From positions 4,839,001-4,903,000 of the forward strand of contig NC_041820.1 of the NCBI RefSeq assembly GCF_900964775.1: a stretch of DNA of 64,000 bases. The letters are read 5' to 3'. This DNA is from Scleropages formosus. Its lineage: Eukaryota > Chordata > Actinopteri > Osteoglossiformes > Osteoglossidae. The translations under genes and the position numbers were made by a program. Below, piece by piece: positions 1 to 25,960 of the stretch. Each line of letters opens with the position of its first letter. Position 1 is the stretch's first letter. Under the pieces are notes generated by a model. It saw nothing but the letters and a program-made list of their open reading frames with translations. It did no database searches and was not told the DNA's origin.

Positions 1-349
1 GGTAGCGGGTCGCTTTGTGCATGGCATGCTAGCTGTGTGTGTGGCTGTGACTTGCTTGACTTGAAGATTAATATTTAAAAATAAATTCTGAAACAGGGCC
101 TTTGATGTACATTTGAACGCACTGACGAACTAGCACGTTTTAAGCGTTTTACTCCTTTCAGATATTTGAGACACATTTATCATGTTTACTGTGTTATTAT
201 TGTAATTCTCATCATCGTCAGTCCATTCATTGTGTCCTTAACTATAATAATATTAATATATTACATAGGATTACAGATTCTGTTGTTAATGGAGTTAGTT
301 GTCCTCAGTTTCTGGATTTTGGAACATGATTGTTGTGTGATGTTGACAG
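1..349 (+). other. 5' flank or intron upstream of the first coding exon of trappc12
   Basis: AT-rich non-coding DNA ending in a good 3' splice site (TGTTGACAG, AG at 348-349). Because a clear acceptor precedes the ATG, the promoter and at least one noncoding exon probably lie left of the window. Nothing else is recognised here. Confidence 0.7.
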
Positions 350-359
350 GTAAAGAGCA

Positions 360-15251
<14,892 letters not shown>

Positions 15252-15531
15252 CACCCCCTACAGGCAGCCATGCAACTGTAGTATTCCTCGGTGGCATACA
15301 TAGCCACGGAGTGATAGAAACCGGCTCTCCGTACCACCTCTGTAACCCCAAAGTGCTGTTTTTCTGTCTTTACTAGAGTCTAAGGTGTCACATTCAACAG
15401 TTAGGGAGGAGCTTATTGCAGCATTCAGCTGTTTTTACCTGTGGAATTTGTATACTTAAAACCTAGGCAACTTTTTAAAAACACAATGTATGGGATGCAA
15501 TGTAACTGTGGTCTTTGTGGAAACAATGTAA

Positions 15532-15537
15532 AATAAA
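15532..15537 (+). promoter_or_regulatory. Polyadenylation signal of trappc12
   Basis: AATAAA 281 bases after the trappc12 stop codon, the first good hexamer in the 3' UTR. The mature 3' end is expected 10-30 bases further on. Confidence 0.7.
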
Positions 15538-16111
15538 CCTGTATATATATTCCTTAGAAACTTGACATGTAAAATAGCTTTAAAGTTTTAACTGTTTATA
15601 TGTTGTCTATACTTATACTAAAGAAGTGATGCTCTGGATGCTACAAAAGGAATTTTACTGATTTAAGTGCATTGATTTTCAAACTAATTTTGCTTTAGCT
15701 GGTTATAAAACTGACAAAGTTTGAATGTATGGACAGTGAAGTAGGATGTCGTATGTATATGAAGTGAACATGGAAAATGTTTGCAGCAGCAGACTAACAT
15801 TACCTTTTGATAAGCAATGGATTTCTATGACAATGGCTGTACCAGGGAATGTGTGAACTGCATATTCTGCCTGTTGTTTAAACATTTTTCTCTGCACACA
15901 CCAGCTAATTTAATGTTAGTAAACTGTTTGAACATACAGATCACCCCAGCCTAAGGTAGCTTGGTGGTCACACATCTGTATGAACAAGCAGAATAATTCT
16001 CAAGACTGACTTGTAACCTGAATATTGTCAGTTCAAGTGTCACTTTCCTACGGCTCTGCCCTTGGCTAATGTAATTTAACATGAATTCATACAGTAAGAA
16101 TACCCTGCAAG

Positions 16112-16265
16112 TGGCACACGAGGTAGCACTGCTGCCAAACTGACCTGCTTTGCTGTAGGTTTGAATCCAACTCAGTATGCCGGTTGCATGTTCTCCTTAT
16201 GTGGTTTTCCCCCAACAGTCTAAAGACATGTTTCAGGTGCCAGTGACATCTTGCTCTTAAGGTGG
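16112..16265 (+). mobile_element. tRNA-derived SINE, family C
   Basis: Head 'GGTAGCACTGCTGCC' with B-box-like 'GGTTTGAATCC', then 'GCATGTTCTCC' and 'CAGTCTAAAGACATG'. This is a widespread fish SINE layout, different from family A. Confidence 0.65.
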
Positions 16266-16489
16266 GTCTTATAGTCTCGCTTTAGACAAATTAGTGTGCC
16301 TCTCTTCCAAGTGGTCAGCTTTGTGTAGAACTTTTACACTATGAAGGATACAAACAGAAACACACCTGGGCTATTTAGCCCAGCTTTAAGTGCACATCAG
16401 TATAGACTTGTTTGCATGACAAAAAAGCACTGTATCCCTCCATCTGTATTATCAATAAAACACTGTTGGGTTGTAAAAGGAAACAGTTA

Positions 16490-16668
16490 ACGGCTTACAG
16501 CGTTTACCTATTTACAGTTATTTACCTGTTTGTTTGACTGGGTATTTTATATGGGAGCAATTTATATCAAGTGTCTTGCTCAAGGGTACTGCAGCAGGTG
16601 GTGGTATTCGAACCTGCGACTGCTGAGTCCAAATATAGCAGCTCTATCCACTACACTACAGTAAATCA
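16490..16668 (-). mobile_element. tRNA-derived SINE, family A
   Basis: Reverse copy. It shows 'TTACAGTTATTTACCTGTTT', 'GAGCAATTTA', 'TTGCTCAAGGGTACTGCAGC' and the tRNA-like end 'ATTCGAACCTGCGACTGCT'. Confidence 0.8.
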
Positions 16669-17177
16669 ACTACTGGTGAGCTGCACTGTTTCACTCCAGC
16701 TAAACACAAACCAAAAAAGGTCCAGCTGTAACCTTCCCCCACCCCCCCCCAAATTTAATGAACACTGACACAGTGTTTGAAATATTACATTAATTTGTGT
16801 GTACCATCTACTAAAAGTGTCAGAATTAGAACAGCACGGCACAAAGGGACCGGTGCTCAGGGACCAATTACCTGCAGGAGTGTGCATTCTGGGATGCTGA
16901 CCATTAGGTGCTGGATGGCGTTTAGGAAGCTGCCTGCTGGGAGTCAGTCGGGGGACACGGAGGCTGCACAGAGAGCCATCTGCTGCTGTTGCAGTGTACC
17001 AGCGCCCAGCTGCAACGAGGTCCCGACCAGGGAACGAGGATCAGGGAAAGCCGTTCACGCACAACCCACCCCGGCATCGCTCACATCCAGTCCTGTGTTT
17101 AGAGGTGTTTCACTCCAACCTCCTTTACTTACTTCCGTCTTTTCTATAGAATGGACTCAAAAAACAGAAGCAGACGG

Positions 17178-17362
17178 TGTAGTCTATAAGAACTATCACC
17201 AGCCGAAGGGCCTGGGTTCAAATCCCACCTACTGCTGTAGTACCATTGATCAAGACACAAAATGAATTGATATGGTAAATATCACCCTGCTGCAGAAATG
17301 GGTAACCCATGAGTCGTTATATAAGACGCTCTGGAGAAGCGTATCATCCCAACGAATAAACA
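17178..17362 (+). mobile_element. tRNA-derived SINE, family A
   Basis: Forward copy with B box 'GGGTTCAAATCCCACC', 'TGCTGTAGTACCATTGATCA' and the tail 'CTCTGGAGAAGCGTATCATC'. Confidence 0.75.
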
Positions 17363-17889
17363 AAAAACACAATAAAAGATTAAAAATTTGCACTGTGGTT
17401 ATATTTCACTGTGATACCATAATAGACCGATTTCAGTGGTGCAATTTCATCTGCTTCATGCAAGTTTTTCTATGTCACTGTTAAAAAGAACATGACAAAG
17501 GTACAAAAATGAGAGTAAGAAAAACTATATTATGAAGTGAACCCACATGATCCAGTCATTTTTAGGGAAACGGAATACGGAGCAGCACTGTAAAATGTTT
17601 GAAAAGCAGCTCTTAGATACGATTTTTAAAAATATTGCTGGTAGGGAATTTGAGGGTTTTCACAATGTACCATTAAGTAAGTAATCCTGTAAATAACTAA
17701 AGATCAACTTACATTACAAATCCAAGTATATTCCAATCAACAGCTTATCGAAAACGGAAATTAGTTTCATCTTTGTTGCTTTTTAAAGGCACTACGAAAG
17801 GCTAACGGCGTTGCCGGTACGTGGCACCCGTACACCCTCTGCCACCTGGTGACCTCAGTACCCCGTGTCACAACCTGCCGTTTGGCTCC

Positions 17890-20037
17890 TCAGGCACATT
17901 TCAGAGAGCGCACGTACTTCTGGCGAATCTCGAAGTGGTCGGCCGGCCGGTTGTAGGCCTTCCACACGGGCTCTCCGACAAACAGCCTCATCGCTTTCGT
18001 GTAGTTCTAGGGAAACATACATGCAGCACACATGAGTTTCCCTAACCCGCTCGGGTGAAACCGAGCGCTCGATCCCTCGACCCGTTGAGTCCGGCGCTCA
18101 CCGTCTCGTCCAGCGTGAACCTGTGATAAATCCCGGCCGGCAGCGTGATCAGATCCCCTTTGTCCATGGAGATCCGGATCCACCTGTCATCTTCGTCCCT
18201 GATGTCAAAGTACGCTCTTCCGTCCAAGATGTAGCGGATCTCATCGTCGAGGTGAAGGTGCTCTTCGTAAAACATCTTCAGCTGGAAGCATTTAAAGGGG
18301 TTGAGGGGGGCACACACACTTCCCTGTCATGTATGACAGCTGCTAGCATGGTGGCTAGGGCCGCTGACTTTAGACCCAAAGGTCACAGGTTCGAATCGCA
18401 CCTCCACCCGTAGTACCCTTGAGCAATGTACTTACCCTAAAAATACTCCAGTAATGTTGTATAAATGGGTAAATAATTTTAAGTACCTTGATACTGTAAG
18501 TTGTTTTGGAGAACAGCATCAGATAAATGAATAAATGTTTGGGATTTTTTTGGAATAAATGAGGTGCAGCAAATACCTTCTCCTCATAATTTGGAAGAGT
18601 GTCTCGGGGGATGGTGATGATGTCCATGTAGGAGTAACCATGCTCCTCGCGGATCTTCTGCAGCTCGGGGTCTGTCTCGTATATGTCCGCGTTCAGCTGG
18701 AAACAACAGGAGGAGAAGGAGGACGGGTGAGCAGAAGGACACTGGTTCACCGACACGCACGCATATATGTTTATATTTACTCATTTAGCTGATGAAGCTA
18801 CTTACAGTTATTTACCCATTTATACACACACATTTTCAGAACCGCTTGTCCCTTACGGGGTCACGGGGAACCGGAGCCTACCCGGCAACACAGGGCGTAA
18901 GGCCAGAGGGGGAAGGGGACACACCCAGGACGGGACGCCAGTCCGTCACAAGGCACCCCAAGCGGGACTTGAACCCCAGACCCACCGGAGAGCAGGACTG
19001 CGGTCCAACCCACTACGCCACCGCACCCCCTGATTAAATAAGGCAAGTACCTTGCTTAAGGGTACTACAGCTGGAGGTGAGGCTTGAACCTGCAACTTCT
19101 GGGTCTAAAGGCAGCAGCTCTAACCACTATGCTACCAGCTGTCCCCTCATTTATACAGCTGAGTAATTTTACTGGAGCAATTTAAGTAACCTTGCTCATG
19201 GGAACTAGAGCTGGAAGTGGGATTCGAACCTATGACCTTTAGGTCGCTATGAAATGTAATGTGATGCCGAAGAAAACGGCACAGGAAGGAAGTTGCAGGT
19301 GACTGTGAGGGCAGGTGACAGGACCCCCTGCGGCTCGTTGGCGCCCAAAGTGTCTGAACAGAAGCTTCCTCACGCGCTCCTCGCGCGCTGGCCTGCCCGC
19401 ATTATTAGTCGCTGCGCCGGTTTTAGCGCAACGACGTCACTTTGTAAGTTGTGTGATTTTTTTTTGTCCCCCCCCCCAATTTATTTTTTGTCGGATCAAA
19501 TTGTACACCCGCGGGTCACGTGTTGATGAATTTACATCATCCCGTCCTCGACGGCCCTACGATGTGGAGGAGCGCGCGCCGCACGCAGACGCGCTGCAGC
19601 CATTTAACCTGTATGACGTCACGTCACTCAGCGCCCGTGATAGCGATTGAAAATGACCAATCAGTGTTCATAAACACCCGTATTACGGCCGTCTGCGTTT
19701 ATTGGCCCATTAAAAAAAAGTTATACTGCATATTAAATGAACGTCGTAGACGCGCTTGGAGAAGATGTGTGAGAGAGAGAGAGAGAAAGAGAGAAAGAGA
19801 GTGAGTATTTACAACTTCCAAGTTACGTAACAGATCCAACCGCGAGTGGATAAGTAACTAACTCTGGCCGCGGTTTGAGTTGGTGTTGCTAAACAGCGAA
19901 AGTGAATAAACTGGACTTACCTTCCAGTAGAAAACGCCCAGTTTCTGCAGCTCCTCCAGGGACACGGGCTCGTTGGGCTCCAGTTTGTGGGGGAGCCGCT
20001 GATCCTCCTCCGACTGGTCCATGTACCAGGCTTCCAT
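17890..20037 (-). CDS. adi1: Acireductone dioxygenase 1 (ARD), complete coding region in 4 exons
   Basis: Cupin metalloenzyme of the methionine salvage pathway. With Fe2+ it turns acireductone into the keto acid precursor of methionine plus formate; other metals give an off-pathway reaction. Exons in gene order: 19921-20037, 18577-18696, 18102-18281, 17890-18006. All introns are phase 0 with GT-AG ends, giving 177 residues (human 179). The start MEAWYMDQ fits the family. Metal ligands are all present: His87, His89 and Glu93 in EEHLHLDDE, and His132 in PAGIYHRF. The fourth exon encodes [20 protein letters not shown] and ends LKCA. The cytosolic and nuclear enzyme appears intact. It is tail-to-tail with trappc12, as in human. 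Confidence 0.97.
18344..18536 (+). mobile_element. tRNA-derived SINE, family A, near full-length
   Basis: Best copy in the window, in adi1 intron 2 and antisense to the gene. Head 'GGTGGCTAGGGCCGCTGACT', B box 'GGTTCGAATCGCACC', then 'GTAGTACCCTTGAGCAATGT', 'TATAAATGGGTAAATAAT' and the tail 'TTTTGGAGAACAGCATCAGA', ending in a short AATAAATG run. Confidence 0.85.
18768..19142 (-). mobile_element. Family A SINE split by a family B insertion
   Basis: Reverse-oriented family A sequence runs 18768-18823 (tail, up to 'TTTACCCATTTATA') and resumes at 19031-19142 ('AAGTACCTTGCTTAAGGGTA' to the tRNA-like end). Family B lies between. The order shows that family A inserted first and family B later. It lies in adi1 intron 1. 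Confidence 0.75.
18824..19030 (-). mobile_element. tRNA-derived SINE, family B
   Basis: Reverse copy. It starts with an ACAC tail and 'AACCGCTTGTCCC', continues 'ACGGGGTCACGGGGAACCGG' and 'GGACACACCCAGGACGGGAC', and ends at the tRNA-like head 'GACTTGAACCCCAGACCC' and 'CACTACGCCACC'. GC-rich and little diverged, so it looks younger than the family A copy it interrupts. Confidence 0.8.
19143..19248 (-). mobile_element. tRNA-derived SINE, family A, partial
   Basis: Second reverse copy directly abutting the split element: 'TTTATACAGCTGAGTAATTT', 'GAGCAATTTAAGTAACCTTG', 'GATTCGAACCTATGACCTTT'. Confidence 0.7.
19518..19735. promoter_or_regulatory. Promoter-like cluster (E-box, CRE, CCAAT boxes) inside adi1 intron 1
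   Basis: CpG-rich block with an E-box CACGTG in 'GGTCACGTGTTG', a palindromic CRE TGACGTCA at 19614-19621 followed directly by a second CGTCA, 'GACCAATCAG' near 19666 and an inverted CCAAT in 'TATTGGCCC' near 19700. It lies downstream of the adi1 start in intron 1. It could be an enhancer or an alternative promoter. Confidence 0.45.
19771..19802. repeat. (GA)n microsatellite
   Basis: GAGAGAGA run with AAAG interruptions, in adi1 intron 1 just inside its donor end. Confidence 0.85.
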
Positions 20038-20330
20038 CGTGTCTCACCGTCCGAACGAACCTCTGGTTGTGTTCGATAGGCCTCATACCCGCGCAGCATT
20101 TCCTGCGGAAGAGGCCGTGATGTCCGGAGCGGTTCACATACTGACAGAAATGGTGAATATCACCAAAAAGACTTATGATAATAAAACGATTCCAACCAAT
20201 GAAATAGGTCGCAGGCACTAAAATTGCAGCAAATGCGCAGCGTCTGATGTGACAAAACACATCGTAGGTGTTCTATTAGAGGGAACACCCAATAGAAACC
20301 CGCGATTAGAAACAACTTCCGGTAGTGGAT
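20038..20330 (-). promoter_or_regulatory. Probable adi1 core promoter and 5' UTR
   Basis: Immediately upstream of the adi1 ATG on the minus strand. Two CCAAT-type sites are seen, in 'CCAACCAATG' near 20192 and 'CACCCAATAG' near 20287, plus an ETS-type CTTCCGG near 20316. There is no clear TATA box. The transcription start cannot be placed from sequence alone. Confidence 0.5.
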
Positions 20331-20385
20331 AGAAGGCTGGAAATACATTTCCCATCAGCACCGAGTTTGCCAGCCAACTACATGT

Positions 20386-20399
20386 CCACTAGGTGGCGC
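20386..20399 (+). promoter_or_regulatory. CTCF-like site
   Basis: CCACTAGGTGGCGC matches the vertebrate CTCF core (CCASYAGRKGGCRS). It sits about 350 bases upstream of adi1, on the side facing filip1, at the boundary between the two conserved gene blocks. Confidence 0.6.
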
Positions 20400-20570
20400 T
20401 TAAGACTCCTCTTAAAATCATCAACCATAATGTTAAGGAATACTTTGTTTAAAAATATAGCCTGTTACATAGAGCTTAACAATGTGTTTTTTAACACTGC
20501 CTAAATGATCTCAGTTATGTTAACAATATACAGATGCTGCATAAAGTTTGGTGTTGAGTAACCTTGGACT

Positions 20571-20597
20571 ATTATTGTTGTTGTTGTTGTTATTATT
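20571..20597. repeat. (TTG)n/(ATT)n low-complexity repeat
   Basis: ATTATTGTTGTTGTTGTTGT and similar triplet repeats. Confidence 0.8.
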
Positions 20598-21194
20598 GGT
20601 ACTTTTGCACAAGCTAAAATTCTTGGATTGTAATTAGCCCTTGAATTTAAGTTATTTTGTAAGTTTTTTTTTTTTTTTTTTTTTTAAATAATGACTCCCC
20701 CCAGTTCTCTCCCGTTTTGCAAAGATGAAACCCCTCGCTTGTTAGGCTGTGTTCAGGGCAAGACCTGGACCTGCCAGCATGGGGATCTGCGCAGTCAAGT
20801 CTGTCAAAGATGACACTGCAGGCCTCGGGGTCCTTCCGTCTGCTGAATTTAACGAGGTTCTTGCCGCCCCGTGATTTCGTCCCTGTCCCGGGTTCGCAAA
20901 GTCGAGAAGGCACATTAAATGCGGAGGAGGGCCGCTTCCCCCTCTAAGAGCAGCACACAGCTGATGGTCATTCACTGGCACGTTTGCCCTCTCAAGCTTC
21001 TCACATGTTGTACTGTAAGACTGGGCAAATGCCATGGTTATTTCCCCAAAATCCTGTATATAACACAGATTCCAGGGTTATTCTAGATATGTGATTAAGT
21101 CTGTTAAGGATATTAATGCTGACTAAGCCATTCTGTAAGAACATTTACAACTTCCTCATCCTGATTCATAATTTTCTTTGTGGATTAAGCTGAA

Positions 21195-21385
21195 TAAACT
21201 GGTGATGTAGTGGATAGAGCTGTTACCTTACACTCAGAGGACCCGGGTTCAAATGTCTTGCCCTGCTCTTATATCCATGATCAAGGTCCTCACCTTAAAA
21301 ATTTCCCCAGCTGTATAGATTCTATAAAATTAAATAATCTTCATCTGAGCTGGAGAAGCAAGTCACCGATATAAATAGATGTAAT
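21195..21385 (+). mobile_element. tRNA-derived SINE, family A
   Basis: Forward copy: 'GATGTAGTGGATAGAGCTGT', 'CCCGGGTTCAAATGTC', 'ATCAAGGTCCTCACC' and the tail 'GCTGGAGAAGCAAGTCACC'. Confidence 0.7.
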
Positions 21386-21829
21386 AAAAAGAGTTTTGAC
21401 ATCAGCTTGGATGGTCCTGCCTCTAATGCCTTATGGTTTGTGTGGATGAATATGAAATACTTTCCTTTTCAGACCATAAATAGTAAATGTGATTTCTGAA
21501 AGTGACTGATGCTCCAGAAATGCATTTGAGACATACCATGAACATGCAGCCTTTTCTGATGGAGTTTGTGTAACAGCATAGCGATGCTCCACGGTCACCA
21601 GGCGCAGATCTGAGAGCCGCCGTGGCTGGAGCGACCTCTCCGACTTCAACCCCCCCCCCCAGACCCCTAAAGACTCCCAGGGAGGGGCTCATTCCTCGAG
21701 GGGCTTCAGGGCCTGGACCTCCCCCGTTGTGACTGAGGCTGTTCCAGATCAGCTGTCAGACCAGGGCTGAGAGCTACCCGTCCTGACCCCCGCTCAGCTG
21801 CTCACCTCGGTGACTGACTGGGAGGAGGG

Positions 21830-22162
21830 GTTAAATATAGCGCCCAGCACAGCGCTTTTGCTCCACACCCCCAGCGCTGCGCACACTCTCGACCTGGGAT
21901 GGGTAAACGCTGGGGAAGAGTGAACTCTCGAGAGTAGAGCGCTGGTGGGAGTAGCAGTGTCCATCTCCATCCTCCCTTCTTGCCTCCCTGTCTCTTCCAC
22001 CGTGTGTGTGCGTGTGTGTGGGCATCGGCCAGGGAAAACAAAAGCAGAGGGAGCAGAGGTGAAGGAAACTGTCATACCGCAGTACACTCTGCGAGGACGA
22101 CCTGGGACGTGAAGGAGCCGTCGCTCATCAGCGTGTCACTCATCCGAAAACAACACCAGCAG
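21830..22162 (+). promoter_or_regulatory. Candidate filip1 promoter and noncoding first exon
   Basis: A TATA-like 'TTAAATATAG' at 21831-21840 is followed by 320 bases of GC-richer sequence ending in a strong donor, CAG|GTGAGT, at 22162/22163. filip1's first coding exon has an acceptor just before its ATG, so an upstream noncoding exon is required. This is the best-looking candidate upstream, but no transcript evidence is available. Confidence 0.35.
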
Positions 22163-23526
22163 GTGAGTTACAGGGGTTTCGGACCCTCCCCTCCTCCCAG
22201 CAGCGCTGGGCTTCGCCTCTTCTGTAATCTCAAAGTTTGTGGTTGGGCAAGGTGTCGATATCGCAGAGGTCCTCGTGATGTTTAGCGTCAGTTCTCATCA
22301 TCATAAAGAGTGAGACTTGGGCTTTGGGATGTTCCAGAAGAGTAGGAACAGTGACTCCAGCGATGACTGCGCTGCTGCTGAATTACCCTCCTCTTTACAC
22401 AGCCGTATGATTTCCTGTCTGGATATTCCTCATATCTGGGCAGGGCGTCCCAGATAGTTGCATTCCTGCTTTTTGAGTTGGGAAGGGCACTTCGGAGGCG
22501 GCACTTAGACCCAGAATGAACGAAATCACCTTCACGGGGACACCCGCTATGAATGACGTTTTGCGGTCCGTATTACTTTCAAACCAGGGATGTCCAATAC
22601 GGTCATAAAATAATAAAAATAATGAGAGAAAATGTTAGGGTCTATAGATTCCCTGTAAAAATCATTTGAAATATCGAATAAAATAATAAACAAAAACAGT
22701 GATGAAATTAACGGTGCGAATCACAGAGGGGGCTCCTTACTTGACCTTTCAGACAGTGTCGCGAATCAGAGAGCACCTCCTTGCTTTGCGGTTTTTAAAT
22801 TCGCGCTCGGTCGTGAACTGCTGATGACCACAGAATCAGTGAGTGGATGGTGGGGATGAATTTAATATGCCCAATAAATACCTCTCTCTGGATGTATTCA
22901 TCAGTGATTGTCCCGTGAGGCCCTCGCTGTCCACATGGACGCGGAACATTCCGGTGTGGAACGGCACGCCGGTGTCATCGCTCAGCGCAGACGCAGTGCA
23001 GTAGGAGGGTCCGCGGTATCGAGGGACCTTCGTGTTCCAGCGTTATCGTCCTCCGCTGGTTTTATCGTTCCGGGATATTTTGGGCCAAACGCTTCCCTGT
23101 TCCCTCGCTCTGTGTTTCCCACAGTAAATATTCACCCAACACTGTTGAGTTCTGGCAACACCAGCAGGGCTCTGCCCCCAAATCAGGCAAATTCCTAAAC
23201 AACAGGGACTACTTGTGCAATGACACAATGGATAACACAATTATATAATTATACACTTGCTTATCTACATTTTAAAACTTTTGTCTTTTGCAGATCTGAG
23301 CTGATGCGGCCGTCCGATTGAGGGCCGTAAAGAGCTCCCAGGCAGGATTAGAGTGCGGAACCGCTTTAATTCAACTCACTCCCATGGTGTTTACAGGCCA
23401 CATGTGAAATTCTTGAGTGCAAACATTCAGGAACAAGATGAGGAACGCTGCACATGTTTATGGGATGAGTCGGTCAACCGTAGGCATCGAACAGGACTTT
23501 GCAGAGACAGTTATTTTTATTTTCAT

Positions 23527-23612
23527 TCAGCGCAGGGTTGCGGTGGTCCAGAGCCGATCCCGGAAACACAGGGCGTGAACCAGGATACACCCTGGAACGG
23601 ATGGGCCGCCAG
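23527..23612 (-). mobile_element. Family B SINE fragment
   Basis: Diverged piece with 'GGTTGCGGTGG', 'CGGAAACACAGGGCGTGAA' and 'GATACACCCTGGAACGGATG', matching the middle of family B. Confidence 0.55.
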
Positions 23613-23691
23613 TGTTTCTTGCTTTGCCATCATGCCACCCACGGTATAATTCTCCATTAAATAGCGGAAAAACCGTCTGCACTAAAAATTT

Positions 23692-23709
23692 GACCCTAAC
23701 CCTAACCCT
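23692..23709. repeat. Short interstitial telomere-like repeat
   Basis: ACCCTAACCCTAACCCTT, almost three perfect CCCTAA units, in the adi1-filip1 intergenic region. Confidence 0.7.
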
Positions 23710-25767
23710 TCTGTCAGAGGTCAAGTCAAAAGAATGACTTTTGAGCTGTACTCTGTTTCCTGCTTTACTTTGGCAGAGGAGATACCTCTGTCTGCTGGCC
23801 AGTCATCCCAGATTCCCATCATCCCAACGGTCACGATCTCGCAGGCTCCCTGTTTACAAAGAGTTTGCCTTGGTTCGGGGCCCCGGTGCGAGTTTCCACT
23901 CCACCCTCGACAACAGAGGCGTCGGCTGGGGGAGGTGTGTTCCTGCCGTACTGTAAACCTCCTCGTTTCCACGTTCCCCGTGTCGAAATAAAACAGAGCC
24001 ATCGCGTCTCAGCCGCAGTCAGCCTGGCGTGCGGAGCGACACCAACAGCAGCCTTTTTGAAGGCATTAAATTATTTATGTCGAGCTGTCGGGTTGCCGTC
24101 CAAATGTTGCGCCTGCATGATGTCAGGAATTTGAGGGTCTTCAGGAGTTTTAGTCCAACTGGTTGAAAAATAGCTTGGAGTGTTGGTCTCTCCTTTGCAA
24201 ACTTTTGACCCCCCCGGACCACATATATTAGAGTTTCTCCCTGAATCTTGCAGGGAATTAGGACACGGGGCTGTTGCTAAGAGCTGTTGCTCTAAACAGA
24301 GAAGCAAGTTTGCATCCGGTTAGCGAAGATGCGTTCGGCGCATCAACGGATCAGAGGTGTAAGTGTCCACCAGGACTTGGTAACGCCAGCTGAGTGCTCT
24401 CTCACACACATTGAGGTCACGCCCAATCCATCAGAGCGGCATGTGAGGCCCCGCTTGCGGGAGAGCCACATCTGGACTGTGATGTCACCATTTTGGAGGC
24501 TTGCAAAGCTACTCCATTCATCTGTGACGTCCTGACGCCGGACACTTCAGCGCTGAAGGTTCGATCGAGAGGTGAACCTGAATGAGATGTGAAGCCCCGA
24601 TGGACAGCAAAGCAAGAGATTCGTAAGTTCTGGCTAAAACACGCGATTCCTGCTGAGCAGAGCATTGGCTGACATTAGCCGATTCTCCAAGGCCTTGTAG
24701 CTCTTGACCGGGACCGCTTTGTGTTTCATAGTTCAGCTCTTTCTTGGGGTCTCCTGCTTGTTTGGACCACAGCTGCTTGCCAGGATTATGTCCTGGACAA
24801 GAAGAGTTTCAAATGAACAGTTTGAGTGTGTTCTAACCGTGAACTTTGCCAGACCGTGTTGTATTACCAGTCAGTTATACACTTCCCTGTAGTTTCGGAG
24901 GTGAAATGTGTTGAATTAGCTTCGCTCTAATTGGTTCCCGTGGGGGTGTCCTGGACAGAAGCCTGCCCTGCTGACATGTGCACCGTGTACCGCAGGGCTC
25001 GAACCTGGAGTCAACCCCCAACGCTGGTTTTCATGTCTATTTATACACCAGCCTGAACTTGACATCCACCTCCAACCTTTAGGGTGACCTTTTAAGGTGT
25101 GACCTAAATGATGTCATGGTTTCATCGGGGAGTTTGAATTCGTTACTTCTTTGAACACTTGAGAGGACAAGACAGACAGGATGATCCCAGATGTCTTTTA
25201 CTGGGAGTGTTTTATACATAAGGGAATGATGGTCCTGCTCAGTCAGCGGCAGTTGACCTGGTCTGGCCACCCTAAATGGTTGTATGTTCAGTGTTTGTGA
25301 CCGATGGCCAATAATGACCAATGTTGTGTTTATTCACACTGCTTTACTGAATGAACATAATGATTTTCCAAAGATTTTTAACTGGACAAAATTATAAACT
25401 TACTAGTATGAGACTTTCTTACACAATCAAAGATCTTCTCAGTGACTACTGTGGTACTGCTTTCTTTGGAGGGTAAGCTAAAATTTAATTGCCAAGAAAT
25501 TTGCTAAAATTACAGCACCATCTATAACGTCGCATTCTAATGAATTCAGATTCATCTATATTACAAGGTATGTAATCATGTATAATTTCAGACACAGGCA
25601 AAGTTCTCCTTGACAACAGGCTTCCTGTTGGTCAGCTTGACACATGAGCACTGGACCAGAACAGCCTTAGTCATCATTATATTGAGCCTATATGGATGCT
25701 ATATGTTCCAAATGTATTTTAATTTAATTATTATTTTGATCATTTTTCATATGGTGCCAGTGAAATC

Positions 25768-25960
25768 ACACACTCACACACACACACTGTTTGAAACCGC
25801 TCGTCCCATACGGGGTCATGGGGAGCCGGAACCTAACCTGGCAACGGAAGGCGCAAGGCTGGAGGGGGAGGGGACACACCCAGGACAGGATGCCAGCCCG
25901 TCGCAAGGCACCCCAAGCCGGACTTGAACCCAAGACCCACAGGAGAACAGGACTTGGTCC
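25768..25960 (-). mobile_element. tRNA-derived SINE, family B
   Basis: Reverse copy with a CA tail, then 'GAAACCGCTCGTCCCATACG', 'GGGGACACACCCAGGACAGG' and the tRNA-like 'GACTTGAACCCAAGACCCAC'. Slightly truncated at its tRNA end relative to the 18824 copy. Confidence 0.8.

Larger units (their letters stand above)
15560..17889. other. Intergenic region between the convergent trappc12 and adi1 genes
   Basis: AT-rich DNA holding three SINE copies (16112-16265, 16490-16668, 17178-17362). The adi1 3' UTR on the minus strand must lie in its right part, but I found no clear AATAAA for it. No other gene was recognised. Confidence 0.65.

Noticed and set aside
18344-18420. tRNA gene-like box A/B sequence
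   Set aside because: It is the tRNA-derived head of a SINE; it continues into the SINE body and lacks a complete cloverleaf.
18767-19037. Two overlapping plus-strand open frames of 80-90 codons
   Set aside because: They fall entirely within the SINE B and SINE A cluster in adi1 intron 1; GC-rich SINEs give chance open frames. The same holds for 25791-26009.
19889-20260. Minus-strand 123-codon open frame over adi1 exon 1
   Set aside because: It is in a different frame from the conserved MEAWYMDQ...LGVFYWK coding exon.
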